Part shown: positions 25,673 to 34,463 of the stretch, in pieces | How the letters are laid out: the number at the start of each line of letters is the position of its first letter | Numbering within the stretch: the first letter of the stretch is position 1 | NCBI RefSeq assembly: GCF_003945765.1 | Contig: NZ_CP027712.1 | Span: forward strand, 992,001-1,056,000 | DNA from: Pseudomonas chlororaphis subsp. chlororaphis | GTDB lineage: Bacteria > Pseudomonadota > Gammaproteobacteria > Pseudomonadales > Pseudomonadaceae | Reading direction: 5' to 3' | Length of the DNA: 64,000 nucleotides | Notes under the pieces: model-generated | What the model was told of the DNA's origin: nothing | Database searches by the model: none | Seen by the model: only the letters and a program-made list of their open reading frames with translations | Program-made: the position numbers and the translations under genes

Positions 25673-26584
25673 ATGAATCCACAAGAACTGAAGTCCATCC
25701 TCTCCTCCGGCCTGCTGTCTTTCCCGGTGACCGATTTCAACGCCCAGGGCGATTTCCATCGCGCGGGCTATATCAAGCGCCTGGAATGGCTGGCCCCATA
25801 CGGCGCCTCGGCGCTGTTCGCGGCAGGCGGCACCGGTGAGTTTTTCTCCCTGGCGGCCAGCGAATATTCGGAAATCATCAAGACTGCGGTCGACACCTGC
25901 GCCACCAGCGTGCCGATCCTGGCCGGCGTCGGCGGCTCGACCCGCCAGGCCATTGACTACGCCCAGGAGGCCGAACGCTTGGGTGCCAAGGGCCTGTTGC
26001 TGCTGCCGCACTACCTGACCGAAGCCAGTCAGGATGGGGTCGCCGCTCATGTGGAAGCGGTGTGCAAATCGGTGAAGATCGGTGTGGTGGTCTACAACCG
26101 CAACGTCTGCCGCCTGACCGCGCCGCTGCTGGAGCGCCTGGCCGAGCGCTGCCCGAACCTGATCGGCTACAAGGACGGCCTGGGCGATATCGAGCTGATG
26201 GTGTCGATCCGTCGCCGCCTCGGCGATCGCTTCAGCTACCTGGGCGGCCTGCCGACCGCCGAAGTCTACGCCGCGGCCTACAAGGCCCTGGGCGTGCCGG
26301 TGTACTCCTCGGCGGTGTTCAACTTCATCCCGAAAACCGCGATGGATTTCTACCACGCCATTGCCCGGGAAGATCACGCCACGGTCGGCAAGATCATCGA
26401 TGACTTCTTCCTGCCTTACCTGGATATCCGCAACCGCAAGGCCGGTTATGCCGTGAGCATCGTCAAGGCCGGAGCCCGCATCGTCGGCCATGACGCAGGC
26501 CCGGTGCGGGCGCCGTTGACCGACCTGTTGCCGGAAGAATATGAAGCGCTGGCGGCGTTGATCGACGCCCAGGGCGCGCAGTAA
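25673..26584 (+). CDS. kdgD: 5-dehydro-4-deoxyglucarate dehydratase
   Basis: Converts 5-keto-4-deoxyglucarate to 2-oxoglutarate semialdehyde with loss of CO2 and water, in glucarate/galactarate catabolism. 303 aa from the ATG at 25673. It is a DHDPS/NAL-family TIM barrel: [13 protein letters not shown] near residue 60, YNRN with the catalytic tyrosine near 140 and the Schiff-base lysine in GYKDGLGD near 167. The pairing with the next gene, a semialdehyde dehydrogenase, defines the pathway. A terminator-like hairpin follows, so downstream genes may be expressed at a lower level. Confidence 0.93.
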   Translation: MNPQELKSILSSGLLSFPVTDFNAQGDFHRAGYIKRLEWLAPYGASALFAAGGTGEFFSLAASEYSEIIKTAVDTCATSVPILAGVGGSTRQAIDYAQEAERLGAKGLLLLPHYLTEASQDGVAAHVEAVCKSVKIGVVVYNRNVCRLTAPLLERLAERCPNLIGYKDGLGDIELMVSIRRRLGDRFSYLGGLPTAEVYAAAYKALGVPVYSSAVFNFIPKTAMDFYHAIAREDHATVGKIIDDFFLPYLDIRNRKAGYAVSIVKAGARIVGHDAGPVRAPLTDLLPEEYEALAALIDAQGAQ

Positions 26585-26595
26585 TCCATCCCCGG

Positions 26596-26622
26596 GGCCG
26601 CTGAGCAATCAGCGGCCTTTTG
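26596..26622 (+). terminator. Terminator-like hairpin between kdgD and the semialdehyde dehydrogenase gene
   Basis: Stem GGCCGCTGA / TCAGCGGCC followed by TTTT. The short T-run suggests partial termination inside the operon. Confidence 0.6.
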
Positions 26623-26651
26623 CGTAAGGCTTTTGTGTAAGGAGAGGGCGC

Positions 26652-28097
26652 GTGGCAGAGGTAAAACGCTTCGATAACTACATCGGTGGCCAATGGCTTG
26701 CCGGTGCCGACTACTCGACCAATATCAACCCGTCCGAGTTGTCCGATGTCATTGGCGAATACGCCAAGGCCGACCTGGCTCAGGTGCATGCCGCGATCGA
26801 TGCGGCGCGCGATGCATTCCCGGCCTGGTCGACTTCCGGTATCCAGGCGCGCAGCGATGCCCTGGACAAGGTCGGTAGCGAGATCCTCGCCCGCCGCGAA
26901 GAGCTCGGCACCCTGTTGGCCCGGGAGGAGGGCAAGACCCTGCCCGAAGCCATCGGCGAGGTGACCCGCGCCGGCAACATCTTCAAGTTCTTTGCCGGCG
27001 AGTGCCTGCGCCTTTCGGGGGATTACCTGCCGTCGGTGCGTCCGGGGGGCAACGTCGAAGTGACCCGCGAAGCCTTGGGCGTGGTCGGCCTGATCACCCC
27101 GTGGAACTTCCCGATCGCCATCCCTGCGTGGAAGATCGCCCCGGCCCTGGCCTACGGCAACTGCGTGGTGCTCAAGCCCGCCGAGCTGGTGCCGGGCTGT
27201 GCCTGGGCCCTGGCGGAAATCATCTCCCGCGCCGGCTTCCCGGCCGGGGTGTTCAACCTGGTGATGGGCAGCGGCCGGCTGGTCGGCGATGCCCTGGTCA
27301 ACAGCCCGAAAGTCGACGGCATCAGCTTCACCGGTTCCGTGGGCGTGGGCCGGCAGATCGCTGTCAGCTGCGTCTCGCGCCAGGCCAAGGTGCAACTGGA
27401 GATGGGCGGCAAGAACCCACAGATCATCCTCGACGATGCCGACCTCAAGCAGGCGGTGGAGCTGGCGGTACAGAGTGCCTTCTATTCCACCGGGCAGCGT
27501 TGCACCGCTTCCAGCCGGCTGATCGTCACTGCGGGCATCCACGACCGGTTCGTCGCGGCGATGGCCGAACGCATGGGTTCGATCAAGGTCGGCCATGCGC
27601 TGCGGGCCGGCACCGATATCGGTCCGGTGGTGTCCCAGGCGCAGCTCGAACAGGACTTGAAATACATCGATATCGGCCAGTCCGAAGGGGCGCGGCTGGT
27701 CAGCGGTGGTGGCCTGGTGACCTGCGATACCGAAGGTTATTTCCTCGCGCCGACCCTGTTCGCCGACAGCCAGGCCTCGATGCGCATCAGCCGCGAAGAG
27801 ATCTTCGGCCCAGTGGCCAACGTGGTACGGGTGGCTGATTACGAGGCGGCGCTGGCCATGGCCAACGACACCGAGTTCGGCCTGTCGGCGGGCATCGCCA
27901 CCACGTCGCTGAAATACGCCAACCACTTCAAGCGCCATTCCCAGGCCGGGATGGTCATGGTCAACCTGCCGACGGCCGGCGTCGATTACCACGTACCTTT
28001 TGGTGGCCGCAAAGGTTCATCCTATGGTTCCCGCGAGCAAGGTCGCTACGCGCAGGAGTTCTACACCGTGGTGAAGACTTCCTACATCGGATCCTAA
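26652..28097 (+). CDS. 2-oxoglutarate semialdehyde dehydrogenase (NADP-type aldehyde dehydrogenase)
   Basis: Oxidises the kdgD product to 2-oxoglutarate, feeding the TCA cycle. 481 aa with a GTG start at 26652, supported by AAGGAG upstream. ALDH motifs: ITPWNFPIAIPAWKIAPAL near residue 150, VLKPAELVPG, FTGSVGVG, catalytic glutamate in LEMGGKNP near 250 and catalytic cysteine in GQRCTASSR near 284. The pathway assignment comes from its place between kdgD and gudP. A GC-rich stem (28098-28141) without a T-tail lies before the transporter gene. Confidence 0.9.
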   Translation: MAEVKRFDNYIGGQWLAGADYSTNINPSELSDVIGEYAKADLAQVHAAIDAARDAFPAWSTSGIQARSDALDKVGSEILARREELGTLLAREEGKTLPEAIGEVTRAGNIFKFFAGECLRLSGDYLPSVRPGGNVEVTREALGVVGLITPWNFPIAIPAWKIAPALAYGNCVVLKPAELVPGCAWALAEIISRAGFPAGVFNLVMGSGRLVGDALVNSPKVDGISFTGSVGVGRQIAVSCVSRQAKVQLEMGGKNPQIILDDADLKQAVELAVQSAFYSTGQRCTASSRLIVTAGIHDRFVAAMAERMGSIKVGHALRAGTDIGPVVSQAQLEQDLKYIDIGQSEGARLVSGGGLVTCDTEGYFLAPTLFADSQASMRISREEIFGPVANVVRVADYEAALAMANDTEFGLSAGIATTSLKYANHFKRHSQAGMVMVNLPTAGVDYHVPFGGRKGSSYGSREQGRYAQEFYTVVKTSYIGS

Positions 28098-28194
28098 GCC
28101 CCGCCGTACCCCCGCCGGCCGTTGCCTGAGGCTCGGCGGGGTCGATGAAACGCATGTTTACCCGCATAAAAATAACTAGTGGGAGTACATCCAT

Positions 28195-29556
28195 ATGCAA
28201 GCGACCAAGCCGACTCGCGTCCGCTACCTGATCCTGTTCATGCTGTTCCTAGTGACCACGATCAACTATGCCGACCGCGCCACCATCGCCATCGCGGGTT
28301 CCAGCCTGCAAAAAGACCTCGGCATCGACGCCGTCACCCTCGGTTATATCTTCTCCGCATTCGGTTGGGCTTATGTAGCGGGGCAGATCCCCGGCGGCTG
28401 GCTGCTCGACCGCTTCGGCTCGAAAAAAATCTATGCCATGAGCATCTTCACCTGGTCGCTGTTCACCGTGCTGCAGGGTTATGTCGGTGAGTTTGGCGTC
28501 TCCACCGCGGTGGTGGCGCTGTTCATGCTGCGCTTCCTGGTGGGGCTGGCCGAGGCACCGTCCTTCCCCGGCAACGCGCGGATTGTCGCGGCCTGGTTCC
28601 CCACTGCCGAGCGCGGTACGGCTTCGGCGATCTTCAACTCGGCGCAGTATTTCGCCACGGTGCTGTTCGCCCCGCTGATGGGCTGGATCGTCTATCACTT
28701 CGGCTGGCAGCACGTGTTCATCGTGATGGGGGTGATCGGCATCGTCTTCTCGCTGGTCTGGCTCAAGGTCATCTATAGCCCGCGCCAGCACCCGCTGATC
28801 AACGAGGCCGAGTTCAAGCACATCGCCGACAACGGCGGCATGGTCGACATGGACCAGGACGGCAAAGGCAAACGCAGCGACGGCCCGAAATGGGACTACC
28901 TGCGCCAGTTGCTGAGCAATCGCATGATGCTCGGCGTGTACCTGGGCCAGTACTGCATCAACGGCATCACTTACTTCTTCCTGACCTGGTTCCCGGTGTA
29001 CCTGGTGCAGGAGCGTGGCATGACCATTCTCAAGGCTGGCTTCATCGCGTCCTTGCCGGCCATCTGCGGTTTTATCGGTGGGGTGCTTGGCGGGGTGATT
29101 TCCGACTACCTGCTACGCAAGGGGCATTCCCTGACCTTCGCCCGCAAGGCGCCGATCATTGCCGGCCTGCTGGTCTCCAGCAGCATCGTGGCCTGCAACT
29201 ATGTGGACATCGAATGGATGGTGGTGGGCTTCATGGCCCTGGCGTTCTTCGGCAAAGGCGTGGGCGCGCTCGGCTGGGCGGTGGTGTCCGACACTTCGCC
29301 GAAGCAGATCGCCGGCTTGAGCGGCGGCCTGTTCAACACCTTCGGCAACCTGGCGTCGATCACCACGCCGATCGTCATCGGCTACATCATCAGTTCCACC
29401 GGCTCGTTCAAATGGGCGCTGGTGTTCGTCGGCTGCAACGCGCTGCTGGCAGTGTTCAGCTACCTGGTGATCGTCGGCCCGATCAAGCGCGTGGTGCTCA
29501 AGGAACCACCAAGCAACGGCCCCGAGCTGACCCAACTTTCCCAAGCGCATTCCTGA
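28195..29556 (+). CDS. gudP: MFS glucarate/galactarate transporter (GudP-like)
   Basis: Inner-membrane sugar-diacid:proton symporter of the anion:cation symporter subfamily, 453 aa with 12 predicted helices. The opening RVRYLILFMLFLVTTINYAD and the motif QIPGGWLLDRFGSKKIYA (MFS A-motif) are typical of GudP/GarP/ExuT. The mid-loop GMVDMDQDGKGKRSDGPKWD is the usual GudP central loop. It ends 12 bases before garD. Substrate assignment is by context. Confidence 0.88.
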   Translation: MQATKPTRVRYLILFMLFLVTTINYADRATIAIAGSSLQKDLGIDAVTLGYIFSAFGWAYVAGQIPGGWLLDRFGSKKIYAMSIFTWSLFTVLQGYVGEFGVSTAVVALFMLRFLVGLAEAPSFPGNARIVAAWFPTAERGTASAIFNSAQYFATVLFAPLMGWIVYHFGWQHVFIVMGVIGIVFSLVWLKVIYSPRQHPLINEAEFKHIADNGGMVDMDQDGKGKRSDGPKWDYLRQLLSNRMMLGVYLGQYCINGITYFFLTWFPVYLVQERGMTILKAGFIASLPAICGFIGGVLGGVISDYLLRKGHSLTFARKAPIIAGLLVSSSIVACNYVDIEWMVVGFMALAFFGKGVGALGWAVVSDTSPKQIAGLSGGLFNTFGNLASITTPIVIGYIISSTGSFKWALVFVGCNALLAVFSYLVIVGPIKRVVLKEPPSNGPELTQLSQAHS

Positions 29557-29568
29557 AGGGGCGGCGTC

Positions 29569-31122
29569 ATGCAGTTGATTGAACATTCCGATTCGCCGCG
29601 CTACATCCGCCTGCACGAGCGGGACAACGTGGTGGTTGTGGTCAATGACCAGGGCGTACCGGCAGGCACCGCGTTCGCCGACGGCCTGGTGACCCTGGAC
29701 TTCGTCCCCCAGAGCCACAAGGTGGCGCTGGAGGATATCGCCGAAGGTGGCCCGGTGATCCGCTACGGCCAGACCATCGGTTATGCCTTGCAGCCGATCC
29801 TGCGCGGCAGCTGGGTCAGGGAAGAGCAGTTGCGCATGCCCAGCGCGCCGCCGCTGGACAGCCTGCCGCTGTCCACCGAAGTGCCGGCGGCCCAGGCGCC
29901 GCTGGAAGGCTTTACCTTCGAGGGTTATCGCAATGCCGACGGCACGGTCGGCACGCGCAACATTCTGGGGATCACCACCACCGTGCAATGTGTGGCCGGA
30001 GTGCTCGAACATGCGGTCAAGCGCATCAAGGACGAACTGCTGCCCAGGTATCCCCATGTCGACGATGTGGTGGCGCTGACCCACAGCTATGGCTGCGGCG
30101 TGGCGATCACCGCCACCGATGCCTATATCCCGATCCGCACCGTGCGCAACCTGGCGCGCAACCCGAACCTGGGGGGCGAAGCCCTGGTAATCAGCCTGGG
30201 CTGCGAGAAGTTGCAGGCCGGGCAGGTGATGCACGAAGGCGACAGCTCGGTGGACCTCAGCGAGCCCTGGCTGTACCGCCTGCAGGACGCCAGCCACGGT
30301 TTTACCGAGATGATCGAGCAGATCATGCAGCTGGCCGAAGTGCGTTTGCAGAAGCTCGATCAGCGGCGCCGGGAAACCGTGCCGGTCTCGGAGCTGGTCC
30401 TCGGTATGCAATGTGGTGGCAGTGATGCCTTTTCCGGAATCACCGCCAACCCGGCCCTGGGCTATGCCTCGGACCTGTTGCTGCGGGCCGGCGCGACAGT
30501 GATGTTTTCCGAAGTCACCGAGGTGCGCGATGCCATCTACCTGCTGACTTCCCGCGCCGAATCCACAGAAGTGGCCCGGGAGCTGGTGCGCGAGATGGAC
30601 TGGTACGACCGCTACCTGGCCAAGGGCGAGGCCGACCGCAGCGCCAATACCACGCCGGGCAACAAGAAGGGCGGGTTGTCGAACATCGTCGAGAAGTCCC
30701 TGGGGTCCATCGTCAAGTCCGGCAGCAGTGCGATCAATGGCGTGCTGGGGCCGGGCGAGCGCTTTACCCGCAAGGGCCTGATCTTCTGCGCGACGCCGGC
30801 CAGCGATTTTGTCTGCGGCACCTTGCAGCTGGCGGCGGGGATGAACCTGCATGTGTTCACCACCGGGCGTGGCACGCCTTACGGGCTGGCGATGGCGCCG
30901 GTGGTCAAGGTCTCGACCCGCTCCGAACTGGCCCAGCGCTGGCCGGACCTGATCGACATCGACGCCGGGCGCATCGCCACCGGGCGGGCGAGTATCGAAG
31001 AGCTGGGCTGGGAGCTGTTCCGCTTCTACCTGGACGTGGCCAGTGGCAAGCAGCAGACCTGGGCCGAACGGCACAAGCTGCACAACGACATCACCTTGTT
31101 CAATCCGGCGCCGATTACCTGA
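29569..31122 (+). CDS. garD: Galactarate dehydratase
   Basis: Dehydrates galactarate (meso-galactaric acid) to 5-keto-4-deoxyglucarate, the substrate of KdgD. 517 aa, the family length. The N-terminal SAF domain covers about residues 10-80 ([16 protein letters not shown]). The UxaA/GarD catalytic region follows: [33 protein letters not shown] and [18 protein letters not shown]. With kdgD, the semialdehyde dehydrogenase and gudP it completes a transport-to-2-oxoglutarate route. No glucarate dehydratase gene (gudD) is in this window. Confidence 0.92.
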   Translation: MQLIEHSDSPRYIRLHERDNVVVVVNDQGVPAGTAFADGLVTLDFVPQSHKVALEDIAEGGPVIRYGQTIGYALQPILRGSWVREEQLRMPSAPPLDSLPLSTEVPAAQAPLEGFTFEGYRNADGTVGTRNILGITTTVQCVAGVLEHAVKRIKDELLPRYPHVDDVVALTHSYGCGVAITATDAYIPIRTVRNLARNPNLGGEALVISLGCEKLQAGQVMHEGDSSVDLSEPWLYRLQDASHGFTEMIEQIMQLAEVRLQKLDQRRRETVPVSELVLGMQCGGSDAFSGITANPALGYASDLLLRAGATVMFSEVTEVRDAIYLLTSRAESTEVARELVREMDWYDRYLAKGEADRSANTTPGNKKGGLSNIVEKSLGSIVKSGSSAINGVLGPGERFTRKGLIFCATPASDFVCGTLQLAAGMNLHVFTTGRGTPYGLAMAPVVKVSTRSELAQRWPDLIDIDAGRIATGRASIEELGWELFRFYLDVASGKQQTWAERHKLHNDITLFNPAPIT

Positions 31123-31183
31123 ACCGTAATGGCTGTTGCAGGAGGCGATATTCAGCGTGGCTGAGTACGCCAGCGCCCCTTCG

Positions 31184-31284
31184 GGTCGATCGCAGCCTGC
31201 GGCAGCGGCTACCCGGATTGCGACCTGCCAATCAACCGAGCCCGACACAAACCCTGTAGCCGCTGCCGCAGGCTGCGATCGACC
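31184..31284. repeat. REPIN, inverted pair of GTAGCCGCTGCCGCAGGCTG elements
   Basis: Left arm GATCGCAGCCTGCGGCAGCG (from 31188) and right arm GTAGCCGCTGCCGCAGGCTG (31256) are exact inverses over more than 20 bases. It lies in the 303-base gap after garD. The remainder of the gap holds TATCAT (31385-31390), a possible -10 for the next gene. Confidence 0.8.
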
Positions 31285-31425
31285 GCATCGCGGGCGTGGC
31301 CTTTGAGGGCCGCGAACGCCTGCGGCCCGATGGGTCGGCTTGCGGTCCGGGCAAATCTATCGGGCTTAAGCGCGCGGGCTGGCTTATCATTAGCCGCCTA
31401 ACGACAGGTTCAAGGTTGACCCGGC

Positions 31426-32367
31426 ATGCTGGCCATTTTTCTCGAAACGCTGAATATCACCGCGCCGGTATTCGCCATGTTGTTTCTCGGTGTGCTGCTC
31501 AAGCGCATCGGCTGGATCAACGACGGTTTTATCCACACAGCGTCGGCCCTGGTGTTCAACGTCACCATGCCGGCGCTGCTGTTTCTCGGGATTCTGCATG
31601 CCGACCTGCATTCGGCGCTCAAGCCCGGGCTGCTGATCTATTTCGCCGTGGCCACCCTGGCCAGCTTTGCCTTCGCCTGGGGCTGGGCGATCTGGCGCTG
31701 CCCGCGGGAAGACCGGGGTATCTACACCCAGGGCGCCTTTCGCGGCAACAACGGGGTCATCGGCCTGGCGCTCGCGGCCAGCATGTATGGCGACTACGGG
31801 ATTTCCCTCGGGGCGATTCTCGCGGCGCTGGTGATCCTGTTCTACAACACCCTGTCGACCATCGTCCTGGCGGTGTACAGCCCGGTGATCAAGTCCGATC
31901 CGTGGAGCATCTGCAAAAGCGTGGTCAGCAACCCGTTGATCATCAGCGTCCTGGCGGCAGCGCCTTTCGCCGTGTTCCAGATCGGCCTGCCGACCTGGCT
32001 GGAGACGTCTGGCCAGTACCTGGCGCAGATGACCCTGCCGCTGGCCTTGATCTGCATTGGTGGCACCTTGTCCCTGGCGGCGCTGCGCGAGAGCGGCGAC
32101 CTGGCCTTGAGTTCGAGCCTGGTGAAAATGGTCGGCCTGCCGATCCTCGCCACCTTGGGGGCCTGGCTCTGCGGATTCCGCGGGGCGGAACTGGGGATTC
32201 TGTTCCTGTATTTCGGCAGCCCGACCGCGGCGGCGAGTTTTGTCATGGCCCGGGCGGCCAATGGCAATCATGAGCTGGCGGCGGCAATCATCGTCATCAC
32301 CACGCTGATGGCGGCGGTGACCACCAATATCGGGATCTTTCTGCTGCAGTGGGGCGGGTGGATCTGA
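31426..32367 (+). CDS. AEC-family transporter (auxin efflux carrier fold)
   Basis: Inner-membrane carrier, 313 aa, about ten helices arranged as two inverted halves. Family features are the NVTMPALLFLGIL segment near residue 45, FRGNNGVIGLALAASMYGDY near 105 and PLALICIGGTLSLAALR near 205. It ends GSPTAAASFVMARAANGNHE followed by two helices. Bacterial AEC proteins carry malonate, malate or other anions; the substrate here is not readable. It stands alone between two REP clusters. Confidence 0.85.
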   Translation: MLAIFLETLNITAPVFAMLFLGVLLKRIGWINDGFIHTASALVFNVTMPALLFLGILHADLHSALKPGLLIYFAVATLASFAFAWGWAIWRCPREDRGIYTQGAFRGNNGVIGLALAASMYGDYGISLGAILAALVILFYNTLSTIVLAVYSPVIKSDPWSICKSVVSNPLIISVLAAAPFAVFQIGLPTWLETSGQYLAQMTLPLALICIGGTLSLAALRESGDLALSSSLVKMVGLPILATLGAWLCGFRGAELGILFLYFGSPTAAASFVMARAANGNHELAAAIIVITTLMAAVTTNIGIFLLQWGGWI

Positions 32368-32376
32368 TCGGGGCTC

Positions 32377-32463
32377 TGTAGGGGTGAGCAGGCGGCGATC
32401 CGACTTGCCCGCGATAGTGATATGTCTGATACGCCGCTATCGCGGGCAAGCCTCGCTTCTACA
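32377..32463. repeat. REP inverted pair (CTTGCCCGCGATAG family)
   Basis: Left arm CGACTTGCCCGCGATAG and right arm CTATCGCGGGCAAGCCTCGC, with outer TGTAG/CTACA ends. It separates the convergent AEC transporter and decarboxylase-like genes. Confidence 0.75.
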
Positions 32464-32468
32464 ACGGA

Positions 32469-32849
32469 TCATTCCGGCTTCTGGTAAGTGTCGATCACTT
32501 CCTGGGCGGCGCGGAACGCGTCGATCGCCGCCGGTACGCCGGCATACACCGCGCAATGCAGCAGTGCCTCGCGAATCTCTTCCACCGTGCAGCCGTTATT
32601 CAGGGCGCCGCGGACATGGCCTTTGAGCTCCTGCGGGCACTTGAGCGCGGTCAGGGCGGCGAGGGTGATCAGGCTGCGGGTTTTCAGCGGCAGGCCTTCG
32701 CGGTTCCAGACTCCGCCCCAGGCATGTTCGTTGACGAAGTCCTGCAACGGCTGGCTGAACTCGGTGGCATTGCCCAGGGCGCGGTCGACAAAGGCATCGC
32801 CCATCACCTGGCGGCGCATCTGTACGCCCTGCTTTTTATTCTCGGTCAT
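32469..32849 (-). CDS. Carboxymuconolactone decarboxylase-family protein (PcaC-like)
   Basis: 126 aa, one CMD domain (AhpD-like all-helical fold): DFVNEHAWGGVWNREGLPLK, TRSLITLAALTALKCPQELK and VEEIREALLHCAVYAGVPAA. The length and the WGGVW...LP.K.RSL pattern resemble the stand-alone PcaC of the beta-ketoadipate pathway, but no pca genes are nearby. A role in peroxide reduction or an unrelated decarboxylation is equally possible. Its start overlaps the exchanger stop (ATGA), so it is the last gene of the rlpA-exchanger operon. Confidence 0.8.
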   Translation of the reverse strand: MTENKKQGVQMRRQVMGDAFVDRALGNATEFSQPLQDFVNEHAWGGVWNREGLPLKTRSLITLAALTALKCPQELKGHVRGALNNGCTVEEIREALLHCAVYAGVPAAIDAFRAAQEVIDTYQKPE

Positions 32850-33901
32850 TGCGCTTCCCCTTTTTTATGTTGGCGGCGCCAGGCCCGCAGCGAACTGAAC
32901 AGCAGGAACGCCACCAGCACTGGCAGGACGTAAAACAGCATCAAGTTTTCCAGCTTGCCGGCCAGCGGCATGCCGGTGGTGAAAGACACCACGTGCAGCC
33001 CATAGGCCAGGTACAGGCCGAGAAACAGCAGGCCTTCGGCGCGGGTGACCCGATAACCGGAATAGAACACCGGCAGGCACAGCACCGCGACGCCGAGCAT
33101 TACCGGCAGGTCGAAGTCCACGGCATTGGGTGATACCGACAAGGGCGTCGGCGCCACCAGGGCGGTGAAACCCAGGACCCCCAGCAGATTGAACAGGTTG
33201 CTGCCGATGACGTTGCCCACGGCAATGTCGCGTTGGCCACGCAAGGCCGCGATCAGCGAGGTGGCCAGGGCCGGCAGGGAGGTGCCGACGGCGACTATGG
33301 TCAGGCCGATGATGCGCTCGGACAGCCCCAGGTCGGTGGCGACTTCCACCGCCGCCTCGACCAGCAGATGGCCGGCGAACACCAGCATGAGCAGGCCACC
33401 GATCATCCACAGCAGGCTGCTCAGCCAGTGCGCGCGGGGTGCGTCGGAACCTTGCTGGGACTGTGGGCGCGCCGAGTGCCGTGACTGGCGCAGCAGCAAC
33501 CCCAGGTAGAGGATCAGGGTCGCCAGCAGGATCAGGCCGTCGAGGGGCGTCAGTTCTTCGTTGTAGGCCAGGGTGAACACCAGCAGGCTGGCGAGGATCA
33601 TCAACGGGATATCCAGCCGCACCAGCTGGCGCGATACCCGCAGCGGAATGATCAGGGCGGACAGGCCGAGGGTTACCAGGATGTTGAAGATGCCGCTGCC
33701 GATCACGCTGCCGACGGCGATGTCGGTGTTTTCCGCCAGGGTGGCTTGCAGGCTGACGGCCATCTGCGGGGCGCTGCTGCCGAAGGCGACGATGCTCAGG
33801 CCGATGATCAGCGCTCGTACGCGCAGGCGGGCGGCGAGGCGGACCGCGCCGCGTACCAGCAATTCGGCGCCGGCGACCAGCAGGACCAGGCCGCTGAACA
33901 A
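32846..33901 (-). CDS. Na+/Ca2+ exchanger-family (CaCA) antiporter
   Basis: Inner-membrane cation exchanger with two inverted repeats carrying the alpha motifs: GLSIVAFGSSAPQMAVSLQA with VIGSGIFNILVTLG, and GLTIVAVGTSLPALATSLIA with VIGSNLFNLLGVLG. From the TTG at 33901 it is 351 aa, but no ribosome-binding site precedes that codon. The frame stays open upstream, and GGAG (33955-33952) lies 8 bases before an in-frame ATT at 33943. That start would add 14 residues (IFGLTDLPLLSVLQ) and complete the first helix. The true start is therefore uncertain and may be non-standard. The rlpA stop is just upstream, consistent with coupling. Confidence 0.88.
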   Translation of the reverse strand: MFSGLVLLVAGAELLVRGAVRLAARLRVRALIIGLSIVAFGSSAPQMAVSLQATLAENTDIAVGSVIGSGIFNILVTLGLSALIIPLRVSRQLVRLDIPLMILASLLVFTLAYNEELTPLDGLILLATLILYLGLLLRQSRHSARPQSQQGSDAPRAHWLSSLLWMIGGLLMLVFAGHLLVEAAVEVATDLGLSERIIGLTIVAVGTSLPALATSLIAALRGQRDIAVGNVIGSNLFNLLGVLGFTALVAPTPLSVSPNAVDFDLPVMLGVAVLCLPVFYSGYRVTRAEGLLFLGLYLAYGLHVVSFTTGMPLAGKLENLMLFYVLPVLVAFLLFSSLRAWRRQHKKGEAQ

Positions 33902-33960
33902 TTGAAGGACGCTGAGCAGCGGTAAATCGGTTAATCCGAAAATGATCAGGGCTCCGTGGG

Positions 33961-34332
33961 TCAGTCGCTGATGGCTTGCACGCGCACCTTGGCGGTGCCG
34001 CTTCTGATCATACCCAACTGTTGCGCGGCGGCACGCGACAAATCGATCAGGCGGCCACGGGTATGCGGACCGCGGTCGTTGATCCGGACCACGACGCTCT
34101 TGTCGTTATTGAGGTTGGTGACTTTGACGCGGGTGCCGAATGGCAGCTCGCGGTGCGCGGCGGTCATGCCGTGCTGGTTGAAGGGTTCGCCGCTGGCGGT
34201 GCGTTTGCCATGGTGCTTGGCGCCGTAATAGGAGGCGACGCCGGTCTTGTCGTAACCCCGCGGATCGATGACATGGCTGGCGCAGCCGGCCAGGAGTGAG
34301 AAAAGGGCCAGGCAGCCCAGCAAGCGTTTCAT
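33961..34332 (-). CDS. Small RlpA-like lipoprotein (double-psi beta-barrel)
   Basis: 123 aa from the ATG at 34332. A lipoprotein signal with lipobox LLAGC places Cys16 or so as the lipidated residue. The rest is one RlpA/expansin-like double-psi beta-barrel: [40 protein letters not shown] and [20 protein letters not shown]. It has no SPOR domain, unlike the larger septal RlpA that cleaves glycan strands. It is thus a short paralogue whose enzymatic activity is uncertain. It is first in a likely operon with the CaCA exchanger. Confidence 0.87.
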   Translation of the reverse strand: MKRLLGCLALFSLLAGCASHVIDPRGYDKTGVASYYGAKHHGKRTASGEPFNQHGMTAAHRELPFGTRVKVTNLNNDKSVVVRINDRGPHTRGRLIDLSRAAAQQLGMIRSGTAKVRVQAISD

Positions 34333-34356
34333 CAATACGGGACCCCAGATACAAGA

Positions 34357-34425
34357 GTAGGAGCGAGCTTGCTCGCGATAGCGTCCTGTCTGAGACAACG
34401 CAATCGCGAGCATGCTCGCTCCTAC
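34357..34425. repeat. REPIN forming one hairpin (GTAGGAGCGAGCTTGCTCGC)
   Basis: A 69-bp element with inverted ends GTAGGAGCGAGC and GCTCGCTCCTAC plus internal symmetry. It lies between the rlpA-like gene and gatB. Confidence 0.8.
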
Positions 34426-34463
34426 AGGGGCGGAATATTCGAACTCCGCCATCAACACTGCAG

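Noticed and set aside
29113..31248. 711-codon frame opposite gudP and garD
   Set aside because: Spans two real genes on the other strand and has no ribosome-binding site or domain.
31184..32463. Possible CRISPR array or tandem repeats
   Set aside because: The repeats are inverted pairs of REP elements without regular spacers or cas genes.
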